A DNA stretch of 64,000 nt from the NCBI GenBank assembly GCA_029858965.1, contig JAOUDZ010000006.1:1-64000 (forward strand). Direction: 5' to 3'. Positions 16,659 through 26,245 of this stretch are shown here, piece by piece. Source of the stretch: Cyclobacteriaceae bacterium (GTDB lineage: Bacteria; Bacteroidota; Bacteroidia; Cytophagales; Cyclobacteriaceae). Every line of letters begins with the position of its first letter. The first letter of the stretch is position 1. Below the pieces are notes generated by a model. That model made no database searches, was not told the DNA's origin, and saw only the letters and a list, made by a program, of their open reading frames with translations. Position numbers and translations under genes: made by a program.

Positions 16659-19600
16659 CTACTTGTGTTGTTTCAGCTCATTCCGATAGGCAAATTTTGT
16701 AATCAACACAAAAAGCACCGGCACTACAAAGATTGCCAGCGAACTTGCAGCCAGCATCCCCCCTGCTACAGTCCAACCAATTGTCTTCCGTGCTTCGGCA
16801 CCTGCACCGGAAGCAAATGCCAATGGAAGGACGCCAAAGATAAAGGCCAATGATGTCATAATGATGGGGCGCAATCTAAGTTGTATAGCCTCCAGCGTGG
16901 CGGCCACTATTTCCATCCCGCGGTCTACACGGTCTTTGGCAAACTCAACAATGAGGATTGCGTTCTTTGCTGCCAGTCCGATAAGTGTAATCAAACCAAT
17001 CTGCGCATAAATGTTATTCGTTAGGTTGGGTAGAAACGTCAGGGTTAGAATTGAGCCGAATGCACCAATCGGAACGGCAAACAAAACCGAAAATGGCACA
17101 GACCAGCTTTCATACAGCGCAGCCAGAAATAAGAAAACGAATATGATGGAGATCGCGAAAATCAGTCCTCGGTTGCTACCCGCTTGGATTTCTTCCCTGC
17201 TCATACCGCCAAATTCGTAGCTATATCCTGCCGGCAGCGCCTGCTCCGCGACTTCTCTCAGCGCATCGATGGCCTGGCCACTGCTATACCCTGGTTTAGC
17301 TGCACCCAGAATTTCAGCCGAACGATACAAGTTATAATGGTTAATCATGGCGGGCGTTTCTACAAGTGTTGAGGTGATTATGGCACTGAGCGGAACCATA
17401 TTCCCGGCGCTGTTCCGCACACGATATTTTCCAATATCATCTACGTTCCTTCTGAAGAGTGTATCGGCTTGTGCGACGACACGAAAGTTTCTGCCATAGA
17501 TATTAAAATCATTAACATAACTGCTCCCCAGCAATGTTGACAATGTACTGTATGCTTCAGCAACGGAAATACCTAATTTTTTAGCTTTCTCTTTATCAAC
17601 ATCAATCTGGTAGCCAGGTGTTTTTGCCGTAAAGAACGAATATGCCATCGCGATTTCAGGACGCTGGTTTACGGCGCCTAAAAATTTTCGCAGCACAGCC
17701 TCAAACTGTAGAATATCATCCGTGCTTGTGGTCTGTTGCAGTTCAAATGTAAATCCAGAAGATCGTCCAATACCAGGAATTGCCGGTGGGGAAATAACTA
17801 GAATCCGCGCCTCCTTAATATCTGCGGTTAACCTTTGGATTTCTTCCATCACTTTTGGAACACTTTCTGTTTCAAGATCACGATCGTCCCAGTGCTTGAG
17901 CGAAACAAACATAGTTCCCGTATTGGACTTGCTGGAAAAAGTCAGGACGTTAAAGCTAGCCACAGCGCCGACAACGTCCACTGCTCGAATGCTTCTTATC
18001 CTTTTCTGAAGCTCTAGCAGCATTTCAACACTACGTGTTGTTGAAGTGCCTTCTGCCATTTCATAGGTCACAAATACGCGCTTCTCATCCTCAGTGGGAA
18101 TAAACCCTGTGGGTTTGTTTTTAAAAAGAAAAAACAACCCTACAACCAGACAGACCATCATCACTACCACATATCGCGCATTGCCAATCCATTTCTTAAC
18201 CTGTTTCGCATACGTTCCTGTTGCTTTTTCAAACCAATGATTAAACCGGTGAAAAAACTTTTCGAGGAAGTTCTCACGTAAATTTACTTTTGCTGGTCTT
18301 AACATGAGCATGCTCAGCGCAGGCGTTAGTGACAGCGCAACGAAAGCCGAGATCAAAACAGATACCGCAATTGTGATGGCAAATTGTTGATACAATTTAC
18401 CCACCAAACCAGGGATGAATCCTACCGGTACAAAAACAGCTGCAAGAATAAGGGCTATGGCAACCACGGGCGCAGAGATATCTTTCATGGCTTTAATCGT
18501 AGCCTCTTTTGGAGATAGTTTTTCAAAATCCATATTATGCTGGATTGCCTCCACGACGATGATTGCATCGTCCACGACAATACCGATAGACAACACAAAC
18601 GCAAAAAGCGTGAGGGTATTGATCGTAAAGCCAAAGGGTATAAAGAAAATGAAAGTACCTATTAAGGATACCGGAATTGCTAAAATGGGGATGAGCGTTG
18701 CACGCCAGGTTTGCAAGAACAGAAACACCACCAGTACCACCAGGCCTAACGCTTCCAACAACGTGATCACTACCTCTCTTATAGAAGTAGTCACTACGGA
18801 AGTCGTTTCCACTGGCACCACAATATCGAGGTCATTTGGAAATGATTTCTTCAGCCTTTCAAGTTCTTTCGTAACAAGTTCATTTGTTTCCAGGGCATTG
18901 GCGCCTGGGGCCAGGTTAATTAACATGAAAGCAGCTTCCTTATCAAAGGCAAAGGGGTATGTACTGTAATTGAATTTTGCCAGTTCTACCCGCGCAATAT
19001 CTTTGAGATACACCATATTCCCTTGTGCGGGGTTGGTACGAACAATGATGTTTTCAAAATCTTCTACCTGGTTGATACGGCTGTTGGTGAGCACGTTGTA
19101 TTCAAACGCCTGTGCAGAGGGCTGTGGGTTTCCGCCAATCGATCCGGCGGCAATCTGGAGATTTTGTTCCTGGAGTGCTGCATTTACCTCCGCAGGGCTA
19201 ATACCCAGGCTGGCAAGCTTTTCCGGATCTAACCAGATGCGCATACTGAATTCGTCACCAAATGAAATAATATCACCCACACCCTTGACGCGGCGCAATG
19301 GATCCCGCATATAGATGTTTATATAATTTCCAATAAATGGTGAATCATGTGTGCCGTTAGGTGAATAGAGCCCCAGGATAAGAAAGAAACTGGGATTGGC
19401 CTTGCGAACCGTTAAGCCAAGCCTTCTTACGATTTCGGGCAGTGATGGTTCCGCTATACCTACACGATTTTGCACATCCAGCGCGGCGATATCAATATCG
19501 GTCCCGATATCAAAGGTTACCGTAATACCACTTGTGCCATTGTTTGTGCTGTTGCTCGATATGTAGGCCATCCCGGGTGTGCCGTTCACTTGTGATTCAA

Positions 19601-19796
19601 TCGCGGTAGTCGTAGTTTGCTCAACGGTCTGGGCATCTGCCCCCAAGAAATTTCCATTTATGGAAACTGTCGGCGGAGTTATGTTAGGATATTGTGAAAT
19701 GGGCAACGTACTCATCGCAATCAATCCAACAAACACGATCACGATGGAGATGACAATTGCGGTGACAGGTCTTTTTATAAAAACGTCTGCTATCAT
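16659..19796 (-). CDS. RND multidrug efflux pump (AcrB/HAE1 family)
   Basis: A 1045-residue inner-membrane transporter of normal family length. TM1 starts FIKRPVTAIVISIVIVF; TM4 has GIVVDDAIIVVEAI with the paired aspartates used for proton relay, and TM10 has AAKNAILIVEFAKD with the matching lysine. The two large periplasmic loops contain the porter and docking motifs (GFIPTEDEKRVFV, QIDVDKEKAKKLGIS). It works with a membrane-fusion protein and a TolC-type channel to expel drugs or amphiphiles using the proton gradient. It is the last gene of the tetR-tolC-adaptor-RND operon, 34 bp after the adaptor. Confidence 0.95.
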   Translation of the reverse strand: MIADVFIKRPVTAIVISIVIVFVGLIAMSTLPISQYPNITPPTVSINGNFLGADAQTVEQTTTTAIESQVNGTPGMAYISSNSTNNGTSGITVTFDIGTDIDIAALDVQNRVGIAEPSLPEIVRRLGLTVRKANPSFFLILGLYSPNGTHDSPFIGNYINIYMRDPLRRVKGVGDIISFGDEFSMRIWLDPEKLASLGISPAEVNAALQEQNLQIAAGSIGGNPQPSAQAFEYNVLTNSRINQVEDFENIIVRTNPAQGNMVYLKDIARVELAKFNYSTYPFAFDKEAAFMLINLAPGANALETNELVTKELERLKKSFPNDLDIVVPVETTSVVTTSIREVVITLLEALGLVVLVVFLFLQTWRATLIPILAIPVSLIGTFIFFIPFGFTINTLTLFAFVLSIGIVVDDAIIVVEAIQHNMDFEKLSPKEATIKAMKDISAPVVAIALILAAVFVPVGFIPGLVGKLYQQFAITIAVSVLISAFVALSLTPALSMLMLRPAKVNLRENFLEKFFHRFNHWFEKATGTYAKQVKKWIGNARYVVVMMVCLVVGLFFLFKNKPTGFIPTEDEKRVFVTYEMAEGTSTTRSVEMLLELQKRIRSIRAVDVVGAVASFNVLTFSSKSNTGTMFVSLKHWDDRDLETESVPKVMEEIQRLTADIKEARILVISPPAIPGIGRSSGFTFELQQTTSTDDILQFEAVLRKFLGAVNQRPEIAMAYSFFTAKTPGYQIDVDKEKAKKLGISVAEAYSTLSTLLGSSYVNDFNIYGRNFRVVAQADTLFRRNVDDIGKYRVRNSAGNMVPLSAIITSTLVETPAMINHYNLYRSAEILGAAKPGYSSGQAIDALREVAEQALPAGYSYEFGGMSREEIQAGSNRGLIFAISIIFVFLFLAALYESWSVPFSVLFAVPIGAFGSILTLTFLPNLTNNIYAQIGLITLIGLAAKNAILIVEFAKDRVDRGMEIVAATLEAIQLRLRPIIMTSLAFIFGVLPLAFASGAGAEARKTIGWTVAGGMLAASSLAIFVVPVLFVLITKFAYRNELKQHK

Positions 19797-19830
19797 TTTG
19801 GTTCAGTATAGAAGAATAGATTGATGCATT

Positions 19831-20940
19831 TTATTGTTTTGCTCCTGCTGGTAGCGCTACACTGATGGCAGAACCATTGCGCAGATTTTGGACACCTTCA
19901 GTAACGACCGTTTCTCCTGCCTCCAACCCTTCTGCGATGATTACCGATTTACCTATTTGTTTACCCAGGTCCACCCTTCTTTGTGAAACTTTCCCGCTAT
20001 CGGCGACATAGACGTAGAATTCACCGAGCATTTCCGTGACGGCTTTATAAGGAACCAGCACTGCTTTTTGTACTGTTGAGAGCACATGAAGTGTTCCACT
20101 CATTCCTGAACGCAATGTGTGGTCAGGATTAGGGAAAACAATCCGCATTTTGATCGTTCCAGTTTGTGGATCAACTGCCCGATCAATGATGCTGATCTTC
20201 CCGCTGGCAGGATACAACTGTCCCCCGACAAAGAGGCGGAACGTTGAATCAGCTTTTGCCAGGTCAGGGTTCTTTGCCAATTGCAAGAACCTGAATATCT
20301 CACGTTGGTCGACCGTAATGTCTACACCCATCGGGTCGTCTGAAGAAATCGTATTCAACAACGTTTGTCCTGGGCTAACAGAAGCACCAAGTCGTACCGA
20401 TGAAATTCCTATCGTCCCATCAAACGGAGCCACAATGGTAGCGTATCTCACATTTGTCTGCACACTCTTAACCGTGGCCTTTGCCGCTTCTACTTGTTGC
20501 TGTGCTGCCGCGAAGGCTGCCTCTGCATAATCTACCTGTTGCTTGGCTATGGCATCACTTTTGTCCAACTCACGGTAGCGTTCGACATCCTGTTTCGCTT
20601 TTACCAAATTTGCTTCCTGTACCTGTAAATTAGCCAACGCCTGCTGGTATGTAGCTGCCGATTGTTGCTGATCTATGGAGTATAGCTTTTGTCCCTTTCG
20701 AACGCGGGCCCCCTCCTTGAAATGGATGCCGGTAATATAGCCGTTCACCTGGGGGCGAAGTTCCACTTCATTCAACGCCTTCACGATAGCAGGGTATTCG
20801 TCGTAGTAGGCTGCCGCGGTTTTGTTTATTTGTTCCACCGTTACGGAAACCGGTGGTGGCCCCTGCATCGCGCGTTGATCATTTTTTCCACAAGCAATCA
20901 CCAGAAAGAATGTAATAAAGCATATGTTTTTCACAGGCAT
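19831..20940 (-). CDS. RND efflux periplasmic adaptor (AcrA/MexA type), lipoprotein
   Basis: A 369-residue membrane-fusion protein. The signal MPVKNICFITFFLVIAC ends in a lipobox (VIAC), so it is lipid-anchored to the inner membrane. Barrel-sandwich halves (GYITGIHFKEGARVRKGQ and YATIVAPFDGTIGISSV) flank a helical hairpin with long heptad-like Gln/Ala stretches (about 85-150). The beta-barrel and membrane-proximal domains follow (GTIKMRIVFPNP, AVLVPYKAVTEM). It bridges the RND pump and the outer-membrane channel encoded on either side, 18 bp and 34 bp away. Confidence 0.93.
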   Translation of the reverse strand: MPVKNICFITFFLVIACGKNDQRAMQGPPPVSVTVEQINKTAAAYYDEYPAIVKALNEVELRPQVNGYITGIHFKEGARVRKGQKLYSIDQQQSAATYQQALANLQVQEANLVKAKQDVERYRELDKSDAIAKQQVDYAEAAFAAAQQQVEAAKATVKSVQTNVRYATIVAPFDGTIGISSVRLGASVSPGQTLLNTISSDDPMGVDITVDQREIFRFLQLAKNPDLAKADSTFRLFVGGQLYPASGKISIIDRAVDPQTGTIKMRIVFPNPDHTLRSGMSGTLHVLSTVQKAVLVPYKAVTEMLGEFYVYVADSGKVSQRRVDLGKQIGKSVIIAEGLEAGETVVTEGVQNLRNGSAISVALPAGAKQ

Positions 20941-20958
20941 AATAGTTGGCGTTTCAAA

Positions 20959-22302
20959 TTAATACGGAATCTGACCAAGAGCACGGAGTACATCCATTTT
21001 ACTGGCCAAAACCTGGTAAAGAGAGTTAAAATAATTTATGCGTGTAGTGCGCAAGTCGCTTTCAGCTACAGTCACATCGAGATATGCGCGCACACCATTG
21101 CGGTACTGGAGTTGGATAATATCATATACTTCATTAGCCAGGGCTACATTTTCCCGCTGCGTGAGGTAGTTCCTGAGATTACTCTTATATGCAGCAAGCG
21201 CGCGTGTATATTCCGTCTTCAGCATGTTTTGTAAATTGACCAGGCTTACATCAATGCGTTCATTGGACAGCTTTTCTTGCTGAATTCTGGAGATTCGTTT
21301 TCCGCCCTGAAATATCGGAAACGCCATCGTCACCCCGACATAAGAATACGGAAATCGCTTGTCGTAAAGTTCCCTGAAAGTATTGTTCTGATAGTTCAGG
21401 TTGTAGTTGCCATAAGCATTAAGCGAAGGCAAAAAAGCCCAATTGCTATATTTAACATTGGCATTCTGCAATTCCTTCTGCATATAGAGAATTTTATAAT
21501 CGATATGCGTGGAATAGTTAATCTCCTGCAACGTATCAATTTCTATTTGTGTTTCCATTTCCAACGTATCATATTGCAGTGGTAGGTCTTGCGTCTCCGG
21601 ATACCCCATCAGCGTCTTCAGGTAAGCCTGTTTATACTTCAGTAATTCCACGTTCGATTTGAGTGATGCCTGAGCATTTCCCAACAAAATAGTAGCCCGT
21701 TTGTAATCCGTCTTATCGGCCACACCGCTGGAATATCTGCTGTATGAATCCTTCAGGCTTTGCTGTAGCCGGGCAATCGACTCTTCACTAACCTTTATTT
21801 GTTGGGCTGTAGCCAGCACGTCGTAGAATGCTTTGGTAACGTTCACTACGACGTCAATCTTACTTCGACTGGTATTCTGCATTGCTTGTACCCGCACTTT
21901 AGAGGCTGTTTTCGCGGCAAGCAAAACATCACGATTAAAAATAGTCTGGGAAGCTGTGAATTGTGCATATGAGGTGTTGTCGACTCCAAGTTTAATAACT
22001 GTACCGTTAAAAACTGCTGTTTGAAGGTCTGGAAAGTGCTGATAGTTATAGTTAAAATTGATCTGTGGAAACCAATCCGCCAGTTTACCTTTGATAATCT
22101 TGTTGGTTATCTCCTCGTCGATTTCAGCCTGCTGAACAGCCGGCTGGTGTTTTAAGGCATATTGCACTACCTTGTCCAACGTAGCCTCTTGCACAAGGCT
22201 GTCGGGTGTAGCGGTGGTTTGCGCACACAACATCTGGGGAAGTAAGAGCGTTGCTAGAGAGATCCAGTATAATGCTAATAGTGTATTGGGGAAAGAAAAC
22301 AT
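20959..22302 (-). CDS. TolC-family outer membrane efflux protein
   Basis: A 447-residue exported protein (signal peptide ending MLCAQ). Two repeated OEP halves form the trimeric beta-barrel plus alpha-tunnel: each has long heptad helices (for example VQQAEIDEEITNKIIKG and LKYKQAYLKTLMGYP) and barrel strands (FNYNYQHFPDL, LNAYGNYNLNYQNN). The C-terminal helix VTVAESDLRTTRINYFNS is typical. It supplies the outer-membrane exit duct of the RND pump in the same operon, 11 bp after the tetR gene. Confidence 0.93.
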   Translation of the reverse strand: MFSFPNTLLALYWISLATLLLPQMLCAQTTATPDSLVQEATLDKVVQYALKHQPAVQQAEIDEEITNKIIKGKLADWFPQINFNYNYQHFPDLQTAVFNGTVIKLGVDNTSYAQFTASQTIFNRDVLLAAKTASKVRVQAMQNTSRSKIDVVVNVTKAFYDVLATAQQIKVSEESIARLQQSLKDSYSRYSSGVADKTDYKRATILLGNAQASLKSNVELLKYKQAYLKTLMGYPETQDLPLQYDTLEMETQIEIDTLQEINYSTHIDYKILYMQKELQNANVKYSNWAFLPSLNAYGNYNLNYQNNTFRELYDKRFPYSYVGVTMAFPIFQGGKRISRIQQEKLSNERIDVSLVNLQNMLKTEYTRALAAYKSNLRNYLTQRENVALANEVYDIIQLQYRNGVRAYLDVTVAESDLRTTRINYFNSLYQVLASKMDVLRALGQIPY

Positions 22303-22313
22303 GGTTGAGAATC

Positions 22314-22961
22314 TTATAATCTGTTTTTCGTTAATTCCGTATTCGCAAGATGTTGTGGCATCTCTTCGTTAAATATGGTTCTGAAAATAACCCGTTTTCG
22401 CTCATTCAGGAATTTCCTGTAAGCAACATCGGTCATTCCGTGAATCGTCTGCAAGACAGATTTTGCCAATAAAGGATAATTGCATAGTGCTGACAAATTC
22501 ACCATGAAATGCTCCGGTGATATGTTGGCGATTTTTCCATTTGCAATTTCTTCTGCAAGTTGCTCCCGGATGAGGTCGCTGGATTTGATTCTGTCCCTGG
22601 AACAGAAAATCCTTATTTTCTCTGGATGTCTTGCAGTTTCACTAATGATAAAATTATCGAGGTACGGATATGCAAGACCATAGTCCACAAGCGCATTGAT
22701 ATAGCAAGCGATCTTTTCTCTGAATGGAAGATTTGATACAAGTATACTGCGCACCTTTTCCTTCTTCTCCAACAAGGTTTCGTCCAGCAATGTCTCCAGC
22801 ATCTGCTCACGCGAGCGGAAATAGTAATGTATCAATGCACGATTGACACCAGCCTCGTCGGCTATTTCCTGCGTAGTAGCATCCAATAACCCTTTTTGGA
22901 AGAACAGGATCCTGGCCTTCTCCTTGATCAACTTCTCGGTTAAAGCTTCTTCAGTCCGCAT
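22314..22961 (-). CDS. TetR/AcrR-family repressor of the efflux operon
   Basis: A 215-residue regulator. Residues about 10-60 form the TetR helix-turn-helix (KARILFFQKGLLDATTQE then IADEAGVNRALIHYYFRS); the remaining helices form the ligand-binding and dimer domain, with no fixed sequence. It is the first gene of the tetR-tolC-adaptor-RND operon and is preceded by a 20-bp inverted repeat, which suggests it represses the whole operon including itself and is released by a pump substrate. Start codon at 22961 is directly downstream of that site. Confidence 0.9.
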   Translation of the reverse strand: MRTEEALTEKLIKEKARILFFQKGLLDATTQEIADEAGVNRALIHYYFRSREQMLETLLDETLLEKKEKVRSILVSNLPFREKIACYINALVDYGLAYPYLDNFIISETARHPEKIRIFCSRDRIKSSDLIREQLAEEIANGKIANISPEHFMVNLSALCNYPLLAKSVLQTIHGMTDVAYRKFLNERKRVIFRTIFNEEMPQHLANTELTKNRL

Positions 22962-22971
22962 TGTCTATACT

Positions 22972-22991
22972 GTTTAACAATTTTGTTAAAC
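22972..22991. promoter_or_regulatory. Palindromic operator of the efflux operon
   Basis: GTTTAACAATTTTGTTAAAC is a 9-bp inverted repeat (GTTTAACAA / TTGTTAAAC) with a 2-bp centre, located 10 bp upstream of the tetR start codon. Size, symmetry and place suit a TetR dimer site that blocks transcription of the efflux operon. Confidence 0.65.
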
Positions 22992-23150
22992 ATCAAATTA
23001 ACTACTATTCAATCCATATTAGCAAGTGAAATCCAACCGGCCAAAAGAAGTTTCTTTAAAAATTACCAAGCGGCACAATTCGATGCGATTGGTCGCCAAC
23101 TTAATAGCGTTCCAAATCGATTTCATGGGCATGGCATCAATTTACCGCGG

Positions 23151-24134
23151 CTACCGGGATAACAAACCAGGTTTCTGGGCAATGGAAACGTAAACCCTGT
23201 CCCCATCGGTCTTTTTACCAGAATTTGTTCTGACGGTGACTACACCTTCTGAACATTCAACCTGCAGTTCGTAGTGGGTTCCGAAATATTGTATTTCTTT
23301 TACCCTGCCAGGAATACCTTTACTTCGCTTCGACACCAACTCAAAGTTGTCAGGTCGTAGAAATACCTGTTTTGATTTTTTGACGGAACCACCCCGCCGG
23401 AACAGAAACTCACTTGCTGAATCAAGCGCGGTGTAAGATCCAAAGAGTCCTGCCGCATAGGCGTTAATGGGTTGTCTGTATATTTTTTCAGGTGCCCCTT
23501 GCTGCACCAATTCACCATTTTTCAATATCAAGATTCTATCTGCCCAAGGAAGAATGTCTGCCGGTTCATGCGAAATGAGTATGCAGGAAATTTTAAGTGT
23601 TTTACTCAGATCCAGTATGACCGATTTCAAAATACCTTTATGAACCCTGTCCAAATTAGAAAATGGTTCGTCCAGGAGAATAAGTTCGGGAGCCGTGGTT
23701 AGCGTACGGGCAATAGCAATGCGTTGTCTTTCGCCACCCGACAGGGCATCCGTTTTTCGCGCCAACAGTTGATCGATCCGACAGACACTGTATATAGTAG
23801 CCGCCTTGTCCGCAGAAAGCGAATTCGCATAGCTTAGGACCTGGCCAACGCTCAAGTGCTTAGGCAGCTCGAAGTCCTGTGATACGTAGCCAATGCTGGG
23901 ATGGCCTGGGACAAGCATATCCAATGGTCCTTTAACCTTGTCATGATCAAAAAATACATCACCAGTGTCGGGCTGAAGAAGTCCTGCTATAATTTTAAGG
24001 AGTGTGCTTTTACCGGAGCCGGTTTCCCCGACAATAGCGATCTTCTGCCTCCTGCGTTGCGAGAATGTAATATTGCGTAATGCAAAATCCCCTTCGCCTC
24101 GCTTCCCTACGGCAGATACTTTTAAAAATGTCAT
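23151..24134 (-). CDS. ABC transporter ATP-binding protein with TOBE-like domain
   Basis: A 327-residue ATPase. Walker A GETGSGKST (near 36), Q-loop VSQDFELP, signature LSGGERQRIAIA (near 133), Walker B ELILLDEPFSNLD and the H-loop ISHE are complete, so it should hydrolyse ATP. The last 90 residues (from FLRPDNFELV to VYVSIAQKPG) look like a TOBE/OB regulatory domain as in iron(III), sulfate and spermidine importers (FbpC/CysA/PotA). No permease or binding-protein gene is next to it, which is unusual for an importer ATPase. The substrate is unknown. Confidence 0.85.
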   Translation of the reverse strand: MTFLKVSAVGKRGEGDFALRNITFSQRRRQKIAIVGETGSGKSTLLKIIAGLLQPDTGDVFFDHDKVKGPLDMLVPGHPSIGYVSQDFELPKHLSVGQVLSYANSLSADKAATIYSVCRIDQLLARKTDALSGGERQRIAIARTLTTAPELILLDEPFSNLDRVHKGILKSVILDLSKTLKISCILISHEPADILPWADRILILKNGELVQQGAPEKIYRQPINAYAAGLFGSYTALDSASEFLFRRGGSVKKSKQVFLRPDNFELVSKRSKGIPGRVKEIQYFGTHYELQVECSEGVVTVRTNSGKKTDGDRVYVSIAQKPGLLSR

Positions 24135-24213
24135 ATGTCTCTTCGGTAAGGGATAATAATGAAATCTTAGAACCCACCCTTGCTAGTATCCTAAGTTAGC
24201 ATACCTATTTCTT

Positions 24214-25932
24214 CTATGGTTGATTTGCACTTACAAGCTTATAAACCTTTCCATCGGGTTTGGTGGTTATGTAAAGTTCTCCATGCCTGTCAATACCAAA
24301 GCGTTCGTCGACCTTGTCAGCGCCACACAACGCGGTGAGCGTTTTGGGAACTCCATTGAGCGTTATCTGCCATTCCTTAATGGGTGCCTGGCTTCCTACT
24401 TTCAGATCTTTCATTTCAACATAAAACAACCTGCCTTTAACAATATCGCCAAAGACAAATTTCCCAACCAGTGCGGGCAAAGCTTTTCCCCAATATTCAA
24501 ATCCACCGGCAATTGCATTACCCTCGTCGTGATCATATTCTGCAACCGGATAAGTGAAATTGTTCTTTGCGTCATCCGGCGGAAGTGGATAGATGTTCCA
24601 CATATTCTGGGACGGGTCGATCACAAAGGTACCCTCACGGACAGGCCAGCCACAATCGGCACCTGGACTGATGATGTACAGAGACTCTATGTTTTGATGT
24701 CCGATATTCGAGACGAAAATTTCCCCTTTTCTGCTCCAGGCTATACGATGTGGATTTCTGAATCCATGGGCATAAATCTCCTTGCGTATATTTTCATTTT
24801 CGCTTCCCGAAAATGGATTTGTAGCTGGAATACCATAGTGCCCATTTAGGCTATTGGTGCCACGCGGATTAATCCGAATAACGGCGCCCCATATGTTCTC
24901 CGGGCTGTTGCAGAGGAAAGGAAAACCACTTTCGGCACTACCCCCATCGCCAATGCCAACATAGAGCAAGCCATAGTCGGCATCACCAGGTTTTGCAAGG
25001 GGATTAAAAGTGATTTCCTGCATACCATGAATACCGGTGACCATATTTATACGGAAGAGTTCACGACTTTCTCCCACAAATGGGAATCCGCCGGGTTGGT
25101 TTGTCTTCCATTCTGACAGCACCCACTGTAAAGTAACTTTAATAGAGTCAGGATATCCGAAATCCGCCTTTGCAGAACCGGGCGGTTCGGTATGTGTGGT
25201 ATACAGCAGTCCGTTTTTCGAAAACTCAGGGTGGAATGCAAAACTTCCAAAACCGGTGCCCAGGCCAGGTTGATGGATGAAGTTGGGCTTCAATTTGGCC
25301 ATATCCATGTATACTTCGGGCTCGCCTTCGTTTAAATAATACAGTTTACCGCGAAGGTCCATCACAAATATTTTATCGGTAATGGGCTGGAAAGACAACT
25401 TTGCAATCCTGGTCAATGGATTTTCTTCGCTGGATGGTGGTATTTGCGCAACAAGTTCGAGGTTCACGACCAGGTCCGACATCGGAATTGGTTCCGGTAT
25501 AGGATTTCTCAGTGCGTTCGGATCATCCACGCCCAACGTACTGGGAGCCTTCTTGTTTGTATTCAGGAAGGCAAGGATACCATTAACTTTTTCTTCTGTA
25601 TAGTGCGCGAAGGAGGGCATGATGGTTTTGAACTTGTTGTAATGCTTGGCGGCCAGCGTATCGCCAGATTCAATGATCGACTTAGGATCTTTTATGAAAT
25701 TCCTAATCCATTCAGCTGATGCAAATGTCGTAAGTCCACCCAATTGTGGTCCGATGCCATCCGCTCTGAAATTATGACAGGAGCTGCAATCCTGCATAAA
25801 CGCCGCTTTACCCAAGGCAATCGAAACAGAATCCGTGGGAAATGCACCTTCTTCAGAACCGGTATTCGTATTGCAGGCATTGAAACAAATCGCCATGCCC
25901 ACGCCGGCGATAATCATTATTGCTTTTTTCAT
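24214..25932 (-). CDS. PQQ-dependent sugar dehydrogenase with N-terminal cytochrome c
   Basis: A 572-residue lipoprotein (lipobox FNAC near residue 19). Residues about 35-125 form a cytochrome c domain with CSSCHN (near 48) and a late methionine (IMPSFAHY). Residues about 145-560 form the six-bladed GSDH propeller of soluble-glucose-dehydrogenase type: RIAKLSFQPITDKIFV, GLGTGFGSFAFHPEF, LLYVGIGDGGSAE, YAHGFRNPHRIAW, DCGWPVREG and AGGFEYWG. It would oxidise a sugar or sugar-like aldehyde in the periplasm and pass electrons from PQQ to its own heme. It stands alone between the ABC ATPase and the PadR unit. No PQQ synthesis genes are in the window. Confidence 0.88.
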   Translation of the reverse strand: MKKAIMIIAGVGMAICFNACNTNTGSEEGAFPTDSVSIALGKAAFMQDCSSCHNFRADGIGPQLGGLTTFASAEWIRNFIKDPKSIIESGDTLAAKHYNKFKTIMPSFAHYTEEKVNGILAFLNTNKKAPSTLGVDDPNALRNPIPEPIPMSDLVVNLELVAQIPPSSEENPLTRIAKLSFQPITDKIFVMDLRGKLYYLNEGEPEVYMDMAKLKPNFIHQPGLGTGFGSFAFHPEFSKNGLLYTTHTEPPGSAKADFGYPDSIKVTLQWVLSEWKTNQPGGFPFVGESRELFRINMVTGIHGMQEITFNPLAKPGDADYGLLYVGIGDGGSAESGFPFLCNSPENIWGAVIRINPRGTNSLNGHYGIPATNPFSGSENENIRKEIYAHGFRNPHRIAWSRKGEIFVSNIGHQNIESLYIISPGADCGWPVREGTFVIDPSQNMWNIYPLPPDDAKNNFTYPVAEYDHDEGNAIAGGFEYWGKALPALVGKFVFGDIVKGRLFYVEMKDLKVGSQAPIKEWQITLNGVPKTLTALCGADKVDERFGIDRHGELYITTKPDGKVYKLVSANQP

Positions 25933-26214
25933 GATGGAGAAGTGGTCAAAGTCGCAAATCTAAGGCTTTATGCATTGTCTCCTAGTGGTTCTTACCTAAA
26001 AATGGTACAGACCGAAGTCCAACCCTATGCCTATGGTACATAAATTCAAGGGTCGGCGATAATCCGGCATGAAAGGCAAATGCCGGGGCGCCGCAGATCT
26101 GCCTTTCCCGCTATCCTGACGTTGGCCGCTGGTACCCAAATTGGGTTATGGGTGGCTCATCGTTAATCAAAAAAAGACCGTTCCAAACGCAACCTTATTC
26201 CTGGATTAACAGTC
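25933..26214. other. Intergenic; divergent promoters
   Basis: No gene. It separates the divergent PQQ sugar dehydrogenase and padR genes. A loose hairpin (AAAGGCA/TGCCTTT around 26073-26109) is the only structure seen besides the padR operator. Confidence 0.4.
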
Positions 26215-26239
26215 TAATACATAAATCACTTATGTATTA
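26215..26239. promoter_or_regulatory. Perfect inverted repeat, likely PadR operator
   Basis: TAATACATAA and TTATGTATTA form a perfect 10-bp inverted repeat around a 5-bp centre (ATCAC), ending 6 bp before the padR start codon. A dimeric PadR regulator bound here would cover the start region, giving autoregulation of padR and the co-transcribed permease. Confidence 0.7.
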
Positions 26240-26245
26240 ATCGTT

